Source: Rhodothermales bacterium (lineage in GTDB: Bacteria; Bacteroidota; Rhodothermia; Rhodothermales; VXPQ01). From it: a DNA stretch of 64,000 nt. The stretch is taken from NCBI GenBank assembly GCA_022821845.1, contig JAJECT010000035.1, positions 62,001-126,000 of the forward strand, read 5' to 3'. The notes below the pieces were generated by a model that had not been told where the DNA came from, made no database searches, and saw only the letters and a list, made by a program, of their open reading frames with translations. The position numbers and the translations under genes are program-made. This document shows, in pieces, positions 40,550 through 48,152 of the stretch (positions are counted from its first letter, which is position 1; the number at the start of each line of letters is the position of its first letter).

Positions 40550-41878
40550 TTGCACGAACACAATCTTTCCGCCGCTGAAACCGCCGTGCTCGTAGGCGTC
40601 GTGATGTCCGACGCTTCTCGCTGGGACGTCAACGATTCGCTTGACGAACTGGCCGAACTGGCCTCCACCGCCGGCGCCGTCGTTACCGACCGGATGACGC
40701 AGGCCCTCTCCAGAGTGAATCCGACAACCTATATCGGGGCGGGCAAGGTTACCGAACTGAAGCGCCTGATCGGGGAGCGGGGCAGCGACCTGGTTATCTT
40801 CGACGACGATTTGTCCCCGGTGCAAGTCCGCAACCTCGAAAAAGCCCTCGATTGCAAACTGCTCGACCGGTCGGGCCTGATTCTGGATATTTTCGCTACG
40901 CGGGCACGTTCGGCGGCGGCGCAGACGCAGGTGGAGCTTGCGCAACTCAATTACCTGCGCACGCGCCTCACCAGGCACTGGACCCACCTTTCCCGTCAAA
41001 AGGGGGGCATCGGGACGAAAGGGCCGGGGGAAACGCAGATCGAAACCGACCGGCGGCTTATCGGGGACCGGATTGCCGTGCTCAAGGAGCGGCTGAAAAG
41101 GATTGACCGGCAACGCACGGTGCAGCGCAAGGGCCGCGCGGGGTTTACCCGCGTTGCGCTGGTCGGGTACACGAATGCGGGCAAATCCACCCTCATGAAC
41201 ACGCTCGCCGACGCCGACGTGTTCGCCGAAGACCGCCTCTTCGCCACGCTCGACGCCACGACGCGGCACGTTCCGCTGGGCGGCGGCAGGCAGATGCTGC
41301 TTGCGGATACGGTCGGATTCATTCGCAAACTGCCCCACAACCTGATCGAAAGTTTCAAGAGCACCCTGGACGAGGTTCGCGAAAGCGATGCGCTGGCGCA
41401 CGTGATCGATGCGACGCATCCCCGGTACGAGGATCATATCGAGGTGGTCCGGGCGACATTGGGCGAACTGGGCGCGGCGGACAAACCGCTTCTGCCCGTA
41501 TTCAACAAGGTGGATCGGCTCCAGGAGCCGGCGCTGCTTGGCGCGCTCCGGGCGCGTTTTCCCCAGGCGGCTTTCGTGTCGGCGCTGCGCGGGATCGGCC
41601 TTGACCATTTCAAGGCGCGCTTGCTGGAGGTCGTCGAACGCGATTTCGTGGAGCGGACGGCGTACGTTCCCGTGGCGGAGTCGCACATGATCGCGCGCAT
41701 TCATCGGGAGGCAGAGGTGGTGTCCGAAGAATATCTCTACGCCCGAAACGGGTCGCCGACGGACGAGGGCCCGATACCCGTCGCCCGGCTGCGCTTCCGG
41801 TGTCCCCGGGAGTTCGACCTGGACATTCGCCCCGCGCTGGAAGAGTTCGCCGGATTCGAGGCCTGCGCGCAGGAATGA
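40550..41878 (+). CDS. hflX: GTPase HflX
   Basis: HflX is a ribosome-associated GTPase that splits stalled or stressed 70S ribosomes. Starting at TTG 40550 the product is 442 aa; the frame is open further upstream but without family character, and the exact start is uncertain. The N-terminal domain has NPTTYIGAGKVTELKRLI and VIFDDDLSPVQVRNLEKAL. The family hallmark GGIGTKGPGETQIETDRRLI precedes the G domain with GYTNAGKSTLMNTL (residue 205 on), the LADTVGFIRKLPHNL switch and FNKVDRL. Complete. Confidence 0.93.
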   Translation: MHEHNLSAAETAVLVGVVMSDASRWDVNDSLDELAELASTAGAVVTDRMTQALSRVNPTTYIGAGKVTELKRLIGERGSDLVIFDDDLSPVQVRNLEKALDCKLLDRSGLILDIFATRARSAAAQTQVELAQLNYLRTRLTRHWTHLSRQKGGIGTKGPGETQIETDRRLIGDRIAVLKERLKRIDRQRTVQRKGRAGFTRVALVGYTNAGKSTLMNTLADADVFAEDRLFATLDATTRHVPLGGGRQMLLADTVGFIRKLPHNLIESFKSTLDEVRESDALAHVIDATHPRYEDHIEVVRATLGELGAADKPLLPVFNKVDRLQEPALLGALRARFPQAAFVSALRGIGLDHFKARLLEVVERDFVERTAYVPVAESHMIARIHREAEVVSEEYLYARNGSPTDEGPIPVARLRFRCPREFDLDIRPALEEFAGFEACAQE

Positions 41879-41974
41879 TTCCGCGCTGCGTTGCGGTTTC
41901 GGGTTTTTTTCCGTACTCATTTACGTACAGGATGTACAGAGTACCCGGAATCGTTCGTCAAACAGGCTCACATC

Positions 41975-42421
41975 ATGCATATGCTCAAACGTATTACAGG
42001 CGCTTACCTCCTTCTGGTGGCTGTTGCGGTCGCCGCGCACACGATCCTTGAACCGCTTTATTACGTCTCCACCGAAGCGAATCCGTACAGTCCTTTCTGG
42101 AATATTCTTAATCCGTGCATGGCGCTGGCCATCGTGCTGGCTATCGTGTTTGGCCATCTTCGCATGAAGCGCGTGGAGCGGGAAGGGGCCGACGCGCCGG
42201 TGACGCGCGGCTATCTTTGCGCGAACACGCTGTATTTCGGGACGCTCTTCGTTGGCATTCTGTTCTTCTGGAGCTGGTTCAACCTGTGGAGTCCCGAATT
42301 CACGGCGATCGGAGCGTCGGCGGTTTCGCTTACATGGATCGTCATCGACGCCGCGCTGCCGCTGCTTTTGGGCGCGACGGGCGCGTACTTGCTGGGATGT
42401 GGGTGCTGGGGGGCGAAGTAG
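41975..42421 (+). CDS. Small polytopic membrane protein, unknown
   Basis: The 149-aa product has four hydrophobic helices: ITGAYLLLVAVAVAAHTILE, ILNPCMALAIVLAIVFGHLR, TLYFGTLFVGILFFWSWFNL and AALPLLLGATGAYLLGCGCW. Charged residues are confined to one loop (RMKRVEREGADAPVTRG). No family is recognised. Its last 45 bases and the following gap are duplicated at 44245-44342, in the decayed copy of the adjacent PIN module. Two starts (41975 and 41981) are possible. Confidence 0.6.
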   Translation: MHMLKRITGAYLLLVAVAVAAHTILEPLYYVSTEANPYSPFWNILNPCMALAIVLAIVFGHLRMKRVEREGADAPVTRGYLCANTLYFGTLFVGILFFWSWFNLWSPEFTAIGASAVSLTWIVIDAALPLLLGATGAYLLGCGCWGAK

Positions 42422-42464
42422 GGGGCGGAGGGCCTGCCGTTCGGTTCCGAATGCGGGCGGTCAG

Positions 42465-42971
42465 CTAGAAGTTATGTTTGGCAAGCTCTGCCGTGAAACG
42501 CGCTATTACACGCTCGTTGATGTGGAGTGGGTTTGATTTTTGTATCTGCCGTGCGACAGCCATGGCGCGGCGTCGCGTAAGGGCGCCGACGGCGACCAGG
42601 TCTACCATGAGGCCAAGGCCGAACCGTGTTGCTACGCCGAGCCGCGCGCAGAGACGACGAAGTGCGCTGTCATTTGTGACGCACGTCCAGTTTTTATCAA
42701 TGCACGCCATCAGGCAGAGGTAATCATTAAAGGATACGCGCGGCTCGGCTTCTGCGGCCTGTGTCAGCCATGCTGTCTCGATTTCGACAACCTCAATTCC
42801 AAGTTGCGTGCATTGCGCTTCCGTTACGCCCTTGACTTCATCAAGTACGGGAGAGAGCACGACTACCTTGCCTATATGCCGTACTATGAGTTCAAGAATG
42901 TCGAACGCTGACTCGCGGTAGTCTATAAGCACATCTGCATCCGCGAGAAGCGTCGTATGCTCCCCTCTCAT
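42465..42971 (-). CDS. PIN-domain protein, probable ribonuclease toxin
   Basis: PIN proteins are metal-dependent RNases and are common toxins. The 168-aa product has the acidic start LLADADVLIDYRES, a conserved Glu segment (VVLSPVLDEVKG) and the C-terminal WTCVTNDSALRRLCARLG with the Thr-Asn-Asp motif. It begins directly after the stop of an HTH-ImmA/IrrE gene with no gap, so the two form a unit like toxin and antitoxin pairs in which the HTH-metallopeptidase acts as regulator. A diverged paralogue lies at 44333-44929. Start chosen as ATG 42971. Confidence 0.82.
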   Translation of the reverse strand: MRGEHTTLLADADVLIDYRESAFDILELIVRHIGKVVVLSPVLDEVKGVTEAQCTQLGIEVVEIETAWLTQAAEAEPRVSFNDYLCLMACIDKNWTCVTNDSALRRLCARLGVATRFGLGLMVDLVAVGALTRRRAMAVARQIQKSNPLHINERVIARFTAELAKHNF

Positions 42972-44105
42972 TTACCCCACCCATTCGCGCGCATATTTTC
43001 TCATTTCATCACGGTGGAGTCCCAGAATCTCGGCGGCGCGTCCCATGGAGATATGTTCTTGCTCCAGCGCTTGTCGCACGAGCCGCGCAAGGCGATCCTC
43101 AATAAAATCGTGCCGGGAAAGGCCTTCTGGTTCGCCGGCGCGGTTCCAGTTCCAGGCGAATTCGCTTTTATCAAGCGCGCCGGGTTCCTGGGTTTTCCGC
43201 AGTGTCTTGCCGAAATGGTAGCGATGCTGGAGTTGAAATGTACGCCAGATATCCGGGGTTGCACGCTCCGATTCAACCAGCCGGTAGAGCACGGTCTTGT
43301 AACTTACCCGGAATATCCGCTTGACCTTCAGGACGCGTACGAGGAGCGGATGTCCCCGGGTTTCGTTCCACTCCGGTTCGAACCCGGCTTCTGGCATCAG
43401 GAAATGACTTGCGAAAGTATCGGCTTCGCGCTCTGCCTGTACGGGAAGTTCGGTCGCGTCGCGTTGATATTGCGCCGGATGGAGCAGCAGGTGGCCAAGT
43501 TCATGTACTGCGGTGAATATCCAGCGCTCCACTGAAATGCGGTTCCAGACATTGACCACTACCGCGGGGCCGCCGTCTTTTGCGCCAACGCTGAGTCCAA
43601 AGAAGGAGTCGCTCTTCTTCTTTAGGAGCAGAAGTTTTACCCCATTGTGTTCAAGCAACCCGCAGATGTCTCTCACGGGTTCTTTTTGGGTCAAACCAAT
43701 AGATTGGCGTGCAGCCTGTGCAATTTGCACCGGTTTTCCGGGTCGCGCCTCAATGATGTTGAACTGGAAGGGGCGCGCGACGCCAAGGTTGGCTTCGATT
43801 TGGGTATAGGCGTCAAGCCGTTTTGCAACCTCGGCCAGTATCTGCGCTCGAACATGTATCCGTGCCCGGGCCCGGAATCGTACGGTTTTGAGAGGCCGCA
43901 CAGGTCTTACAAGATCGCCAAGCGGAACCTGCAAGGCTTTTGCGAGCGCGGCGACGGTCCTGGCGCGCGGGGCGACGGCGCCCCTTTCAATGTTTCCAAG
44001 CGCCATCCGCGAAAGCCCCGCTTTGCGAGCGAGTTTTTCCTGGGTCAACTGCCGGTCCAGTCTTAGCCGGGCGACATTCGAAGCAATTATTTTTTTGTCA
44101 GGCAT
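42972..44105 (-). CDS. HTH plus ImmA/IrrE-type metallopeptidase, probable antitoxin/regulator
   Basis: The 377-aa product has an XRE helix-turn-helix at residues 8-65 (DRQLTQEKLARKAGLSRMAL) and an M78-family metallopeptidase domain with AVHELGHLLLH (HELGH at 201-205) and a third ligand in the AEREADTFASHFLMPE stretch. Relatives such as ImmA and IrrE cleave repressors on a stress signal. Many HTH-ImmA genes precede PIN or other toxins. The C-terminal third (GALDKSEFAWNWNRAG; AAEILGLHRDEMRKYA) adds a helical region. The AT-rich DNA just upstream (44110-44165) would hold the promoter. Confidence 0.88.
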   Translation of the reverse strand: MPDKKIIASNVARLRLDRQLTQEKLARKAGLSRMALGNIERGAVAPRARTVAALAKALQVPLGDLVRPVRPLKTVRFRARARIHVRAQILAEVAKRLDAYTQIEANLGVARPFQFNIIEARPGKPVQIAQAARQSIGLTQKEPVRDICGLLEHNGVKLLLLKKKSDSFFGLSVGAKDGGPAVVVNVWNRISVERWIFTAVHELGHLLLHPAQYQRDATELPVQAEREADTFASHFLMPEAGFEPEWNETRGHPLLVRVLKVKRIFRVSYKTVLYRLVESERATPDIWRTFQLQHRYHFGKTLRKTQEPGALDKSEFAWNWNRAGEPEGLSRHDFIEDRLARLVRQALEQEHISMGRAAEILGLHRDEMRKYAREWVG

Positions 44106-44244
44106 TTTTCTTTCCCTAATCAGCTGGTAAAATAATCATTTTTTATAATTTTGTCAAAATGATAATTTTCGAATAGAGTCCAAAGCGCAAACCAGCGTCG
44201 GGGTCGATGGGCAGATCGAGATTATGATCTGATTTGCATCGGCG

Positions 44245-44342
44245 GCGACGGGCGCGTACTTGCCGGGATGGGGGCGCTGGGGCAAGGGGTAGGCGGGCGG
44301 AGCGGTGGCCGTTCGGTTCCGAATGCGGGCGGTCATTTGGGC
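44245..44342. repeat. Duplicated segment of the upstream membrane-protein 3' end
   Basis: Bases 44245-44330 repeat 42374-42470 with small gaps. Shared blocks include GCGACGGGCGCGTACTTGC and CCGTTCGGTTCCGAATGCGG. The first copy is the end of the gene at 41975-42421 plus the gap to the PIN gene. The second copy ends the paralogous PIN gene. This marks a tandem duplication of about 1.9 kb that included the whole toxin-antitoxin pair. Confidence 0.75.
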
Positions 44343-44929
44343 GCGCGCATGGTAAGTTCCGCCATGAAACGGGCTATTGCCCGCTCGTTGGCGTGGAAGG
44401 GGTGCAGTCCCTGCATGCGCTGCGCGATGGCTATGGCGCGGCGTGGCCCGAGGGCGCCGGCGGCGACCATATCCTCCACCGGGCCAATGCTGTATTTCGT
44501 CGCGACGCCGCGCCGTATGCAAAGACGCCGAAGCGGCCCGTCGTTCGTGACGCATGTCCAGTTTTTGTCCATGCATGCGAGCAGGCAGAGGTATCCATTG
44601 AAGGACACGTGCGTACTGGTTTCCGCAGCCTGCATCAGCCAGGCGGTCTCGGTCGGGACAATATCGACGCCAACTTGTTCGCATTGGCCGGGCGTTACAT
44701 CTCCCGTTTCGTGGAATACGGGTTCGAGGACGGCCACTTTGCCTATGTGGCGCTTTATCAGTTCAAGGACGCCGAATTCGGACTCGTGGTAGTTTACGAG
44801 TACGTCCGCATCCGCAATAAGCATTGCAGGAGGAATCGTCATTTCTTCGAGGGGGAGGGACTGCCGGGCTTTCGCCGCGTATTGCCAAAACGGCGCCATG
44901 CGCGCCTCGTTCATGTTGCCCGTCGCCAT
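44333..44929 (-). CDS. PIN-domain paralogue fused to an HTH remnant
   Basis: The PIN part (from M at 44842) parallels the PIN protein at 42465-42971: MLIADADVLVNYHES against LLADADVLIDYRES, and WTCVTNDGPLRRLCIRRG against WTCVTNDSALRRLCARLG. Ahead of it in the same frame is RARKAGLARMATGNMNEARM, which aligns with LARKAGLSRMALGNIERGAV of the neighbouring HTH-ImmA protein. So a deletion removed the metallopeptidase and joined a piece of the HTH to the toxin without breaking the frame. The acidic residues are still present. Translation may start at 44929 or at 44842. It is a copy that has lost its dedicated antitoxin. Confidence 0.65.
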   Translation of the reverse strand: MATGNMNEARMAPFWQYAAKARQSLPLEEMTIPPAMLIADADVLVNYHESEFGVLELIKRHIGKVAVLEPVFHETGDVTPGQCEQVGVDIVPTETAWLMQAAETSTHVSFNGYLCLLACMDKNWTCVTNDGPLRRLCIRRGVATKYSIGPVEDMVAAGALGPRRAIAIAQRMQGLHPFHANERAIARFMAELTMRAPK

Positions 44930-44968
44930 TCGCGCGAGACCTGCCTTGCGAGCGCGTTCCCTTCCCGG
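44843..44968 (-). pseudogene. Remnant of a second HTH-ImmA/IrrE gene (HTH part only)
   Basis: About 40 codons align with residues 22-66 of the HTH-ImmA protein at 42972-44105: RERARKAGLARMATGNMNEA, then AAKARQSLPLEEM against ALAKALQVPLGDL. No suitable start lies upstream, and the rest of the metallopeptidase is absent. It runs in frame into the paralogous PIN gene. The remaining bases up to 45102 hold nothing that I can identify. Confidence 0.6.
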
Positions 44969-45102
44969 CGCGCTATCGATGCTGCCTCCGTCGGGCGACC
45001 TTGAAGCCCATGATGCCGCCTCGGGCAGCGTGGCTGCTTGAAGCGGCTTGCAAAGTTAATCGTTTCTTCATTTTCGTCAAAGCGATTTTTTCAAAATATT
45101 CC

Positions 45103-45303
45103 TCAGGATTTCGCCGGCGCTCCGTCTCGCTCGTATCCGTCGCAGCGCAGCACGGGCAGGCGCGGATATTTCGGGTACTTCGGGTCGGTTCGGGAGCGTT
45201 TGCACAGGTAGAACCGGCTTCCTGTCCGGGAAACGACGATCCGCAGTCGGCGGCAATGCAGGCAAAGCCCGACGTTTGCGCTCCCGGCAGGGTTTTCAGG
45301 CAT
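45103..45303 (-). CDS. Small cysteine-rich (zinc-ribbon-like) protein
   Basis: The 66-aa product reads [20 protein letters not shown] then [20 protein letters not shown] and RCDGYE. The Cys-x-x-Cys plus two further cysteines and the YPKYPxLPVLxCxGYE ending belong to a widespread small protein family of unknown function. The start at 45303 is chosen because family members are about this long; the frame continues upstream. It overlaps by 8 bases the end of a cobalamin-binding-protein remnant, hinting at a former operon. Confidence 0.7.
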   Translation of the reverse strand: MPENPAGSANVGLCLHCRRLRIVVSRTGSRFYLCKRSRTDPKYPKYPRLPVLRCDGYERDGAPAKS

Positions 45304-45472
45304 TTTCCCAGTATTGCCACCCATGTCCGTAGCGTCCAAAATCGAACCGCGCTGGATGCAGGAATTCCGCCAGTATTTCGGCGGATTCCACGACGCGCGG
45401 GCCGGGTCGGTTGAAGTAGTGATTGCCATCCGTCATGATCACGCGCCCCTCTTGGACGGCGAAGAGGGGGGC
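45296..45472 (-). pseudogene. Cobalamin-binding periplasmic protein (BtuF-like), C-terminal remnant
   Basis: About 58 codons match the C-terminus of BtuF-like substrate-binding proteins: [40 protein letters not shown], then [15 protein letters not shown]. The region upstream (up to 45652, still open) has no such character, and the signal peptide and N-lobe are missing. It is a remnant of a vitamin B12 uptake gene. Between 45473 and 45674 I see no other gene. Confidence 0.6.
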
Positions 45473-45674
45473 GGTTGTGAAAGATAGGCTTCCGGCGCGT
45501 CGTACGCTACCGATTTGCGGCGCAAGTCGGCGAATCCGTCTGAACTTTTCGCGGTTTTCGGCATTGAGTGTAAAACGGGCGGCGAGAAGGTGTGTCGGGC
45601 ACGGGTTTCGACAAGGTCGCCAGCGGGGATTAACGGCATTCCATAGCGTCACAGGGCTATTCGATCAGGGAATT

Positions 45675-46295
45675 ATGGGCAAGGTCTTCATCTACTGGGA
45701 TAACTCGAACGTTTTCATCAGCGCTCAGGCGGTAGCTTCCGAACGCGAGGGGCCGTCGGCGCTTGCGCGCGTACGCGTGGATTTCAGAAATATGCTTCGG
45801 TTGGCAGCGGCGGATCGTCCCATTCACCGGGCATTGGCGGTGGGTTCCATTCCGCCGGAGTTGCGCATAGTCTGGAATCGGCTGGAAAACGAGGGCGTTG
45901 AGGTGCAGTTGCTGGAGCGGGGAGCGCTTGGCGGCGGAGAGCAGGGCGTGGACCAGTTGCTTCAGACCGCTATGCTCCGCGATGCGCTCGATTTCAACGG
46001 CGACCCCGGCGTTGTGGTGTTGCTAACCGGCGATGGACAGGGGTTTGTGGATGGCGTGGGTTTCTACGCAGATTTGCGGCGTATGCATCGCAAGGGATGG
46101 CGGGTTGAGGTGCTTTCGTGGAGACACAGTTGCAATCGCGCCATGCGGGAGTGGGTCGAGGAACACGGCCGCTTCATAGCGCTGGACGATTTCTACGAAA
46201 GCGTTACGTTTCTCGTTGGCGCGGCGCCGGGCCAGCCCGTGGCCGATGCGCGATACGCCAAACCGGTGGATATGGCGCGGCGTACCGGAGCATGA
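45675..46295 (+). CDS. NYN-domain (LabA/DUF88-like) putative ribonuclease
   Basis: NYN domains are PIN-like RNases. The 206-aa product starts MGKVFIYWDNSNVFISAQAV, with the expected Asp-Asn pair (D9, N10). It continues with QGVDQLLQTAMLRDAL, GVVVLLTGDGQGFVDGVGFY (the TGD motif) and a final helix pair (WRVEVLSWRHSCNRAMREWV). The C-terminal 25 residues are Ala/Pro-rich. The start is the ATG at 45675; the frame is open upstream without family character. It stands alone among decayed genes. It may be a defence or RNA-processing nuclease. Confidence 0.82.
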   Translation: MGKVFIYWDNSNVFISAQAVASEREGPSALARVRVDFRNMLRLAAADRPIHRALAVGSIPPELRIVWNRLENEGVEVQLLERGALGGGEQGVDQLLQTAMLRDALDFNGDPGVVVLLTGDGQGFVDGVGFYADLRRMHRKGWRVEVLSWRHSCNRAMREWVEEHGRFIALDDFYESVTFLVGAAPGQPVADARYAKPVDMARRTGA

Positions 46296-46428
46296 ACGCA
46301 ACCAGGATCAGACATATCTGGATGCGCTCGAAGCAGCCGACGATGGCGATCTCGAACCGCTTGTGGGTATGATTGCCCGGTTTCAGCGGATTCGGTTTGC
46401 GAAATTGACGGCGTTGGCCGTCCGCGAA
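46288..46428 (+). pseudogene. Fic-family protein, C-terminal remnant
   Basis: A 47-codon stretch reads RNQDQTYLDALEAADDGDLE, PLVGMIARFQRIRFAKLTAL. The YLDALEAADxGDLxPLV pattern is typical of the end of some Fic-domain proteins. No HPFxDGNGR core is present nearby. It begins inside the 3' end of the NYN gene in another frame, so the rest was lost. A complete but different Fic gene lies at 51559-52752. Confidence 0.45.
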
Positions 46429-46469
46429 ATCCCCTATTTTTCTAACGGATATTTATGTAACTCTTTACA

Positions 46470-46499
46470 GGGAGGCGATTTCGAATCGCGGCCTCTCCT
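46470..46499. repeat. Imperfect inverted repeat in a gene-poor gap
   Basis: GGGAGGCGATTTCGAATCGC continues into GGCCTCTCC and folds into a near-perfect hairpin. It is followed by two short repeats of TAAATAATTwAGG (46499 on and 46530 on). There is no T-run directly after it, so it is not a typical terminator. The gap 46429-46634 holds no other gene. Confidence 0.35.
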
Positions 46500-46634
46500 A
46501 AATAATTTAGGCGCAGGAAAACACACATTAAATAATTAAGGAGGCGGGGAGACGGTCGCCGTCAGGTCAAGCCGCGCAGAAATTGTTTCAACGGGTCAAG
46601 CGCTTGTGCATTCAGGTTCCAATGCTCCGGGCGT

Positions 46635-46742
46635 TCATATGCCTTGCACCTCGACATGCTCAATGCCCAGGAATCCGAGGAGGCAACGGACGAAGGCCTT
46701 GTCGGCCTCGCCCTCGACGAATACTACCCAAGACGTACGCAT
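46635..46742 (-). pseudogene. Truncated DUF3226/TOPRIM-like companion of the OLD-like ATPase
   Basis: The ATG overlaps the ATPase stop (TAATG). The 35-aa product reads SWVVFVEGEADKAFVRCLLG, then FLGIEHVEVQGI and stops. VEGEADKxF is the start of the TOPRIM-like DUF3226 domain, normally about 200 aa and encoded next to an AAA_21 ATPase. Only the first strand and helix remain, so the catalytic aspartates are lost. It is either a pseudogene or a stop introduced by an error. Confidence 0.6.
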
Positions 46743-47878
46743 TATCTGATCTCAATGCCGTGCCGTATGCAGTGATCGAATTGCTCGTACTGGTACCGAT
46801 AGGACCGCACGAGCCCGGCTTTATCCCGCTGTAGCGCGTAACAGTTCGTCGTGGCTTGACGCCCGGAGAACGCTTCTTCGCGCAGCGCTTGTTGCAAGCT
46901 CTGCAATACGTTGAGGCTATTCGTGGTCGCGAACACCTGCATGCCTTGCTCATGCGACAGGGCAAGCAAGGCTTCCAATAAGGAGCGCACGGTGGTGTGG
47001 TGCAGTCCGTGTTCCAGTTCGTCGATCAACAATATCTGCTCATTTCCGAGAATGCAAGGAGCGAGAATGGCCGCAGCCCGGGTCACGCCGCTGCCGAACA
47101 TGTTGAGCGGGATCATTTCGTCCAGACCCGTATCGGCGAAAGTGGCATTGCCTTTTACGATTATATTCGTAATGCGCGGATTGATGATCTGCAGAAATTC
47201 GACGAGTGTATCGCTCCTTTTTTTGATGAGCACATCGCCGATTATGTCGCTTGAATAGCCGGACATCACCGTTACATACCTACTGCCGCCGATCATTTGC
47301 TTGCTTACCGGGTTCAATGGTTCAGTGAGTTGAATATTGTCGCCGCTCGCAACGCGGATCGCATTGGAAAAAGACCACGCCGCTCCCCGTCGAGGTTTCA
47401 CGGTAACGTCATATCGCAGGATTTTGGGGCCGACAGGCACTGCGGAAAAGGGCATGTCGACCGCTTGTCCGCCGCTTCCGGTTCCTCGCGCACTGCCGTT
47501 GCCTCCGTTCACCATATGTTGCACCCCAATGTCTATCTCGGTTTTCTCTTGCTCGGCAGAAAGCGTCAACTTCTGAAGTTTCACAGGCCCGCTGGAATGC
47601 GCCGCCAACCTGATTGGGGCATCAATGTCCAGATCGTGAAAGAAAAGAGCCAAGTCGCTAAAGTTATTTACGCGCAGATTTCTCCAATTCTGGACATTGA
47701 TGGCCAGAAATGGATTGGCGAAGCCTGATAACAGGAAAATTGCTTCCAGAGCGGATGTTTTGCCTACGTCGTTGGCGCCCAGCAGCATGTTGAACGTACC
47801 CAAACCGTCCAGTTCGAGGCGCTCCAAGCCGCGAAAGCCGCTTATCTCGATCTTGTTTACATGTTGTTTATCTGCCAT
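46742..47878 (-). CDS. AAA_21/OLD-like ATPase (SMC-type head)
   Basis: The 378-aa protein starts MADKQHVNKIEISGFRGLER, with Walker A MLLGANDVGKTSALEAIFLL near residue 30, an ABC-type signature region (FGSGVTRAAAILAPCILGNE), Walker B QILLIDELEHGLHHTT and a D-loop/H-loop (GMQVFATTNSLN). This fits overcoming-lysogenization-defect (OLD)-like AAA_21 ATPases, which act with a TOPRIM nuclease encoded in the same polypeptide or next door. The next gene is exactly such a TOPRIM but is cut to 35 codons. Similar pairs are phage defence systems. The open frame extends to 48016; the ATG at 47878 fits better. Confidence 0.82.
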   Translation of the reverse strand: MADKQHVNKIEISGFRGLERLELDGLGTFNMLLGANDVGKTSALEAIFLLSGFANPFLAINVQNWRNLRVNNFSDLALFFHDLDIDAPIRLAAHSSGPVKLQKLTLSAEQEKTEIDIGVQHMVNGGNGSARGTGSGGQAVDMPFSAVPVGPKILRYDVTVKPRRGAAWSFSNAIRVASGDNIQLTEPLNPVSKQMIGGSRYVTVMSGYSSDIIGDVLIKKRSDTLVEFLQIINPRITNIIVKGNATFADTGLDEMIPLNMFGSGVTRAAAILAPCILGNEQILLIDELEHGLHHTTVRSLLEALLALSHEQGMQVFATTNSLNVLQSLQQALREEAFSGRQATTNCYALQRDKAGLVRSYRYQYEQFDHCIRHGIEIR

Positions 47879-48152
47879 GGGGCGCTTTCTGGTTACCGTG
47901 GCGGAAGAGGTCTGTGACTGCACGGATGGATACGCTGGACCGATGCGTATGTGTCGCTGCGTTGAAAATAGTATTATACGGACAGGGCGCGCAGGGAGCA
48001 ACGGGGTCGCCGCCACAGGCTACGCCATCCGCCGGAAGCCCGGGCGCGGCGGCCTGGAGGGAGGGGTTTGGGGTGGGCATGGGGTGGTACTGGAGAGGGA
48101 AGGTTGAGGCGGTGGGGAATTCACCTGTTGGGGGCGGTGGGGCGGGGCCAGA
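47879..48152. other. Intergenic region, possible promoter of the OLD-like ATPase
   Basis: GC-rich with several purine/G runs (48075-48150) and one AT-rich spot near 47966-47980 that reads GTATAATACTATTTTC on the minus strand, a fair -10 element for the ATPase gene. I see no gene or RNA here. Confidence 0.3.

Noticed and set aside
46583-46834. 83-codon plus-strand ORF over the end of the OLD-like ATPase
   Set aside because: It overlaps the ATPase and the TOPRIM remnant on the other strand and has no domain.
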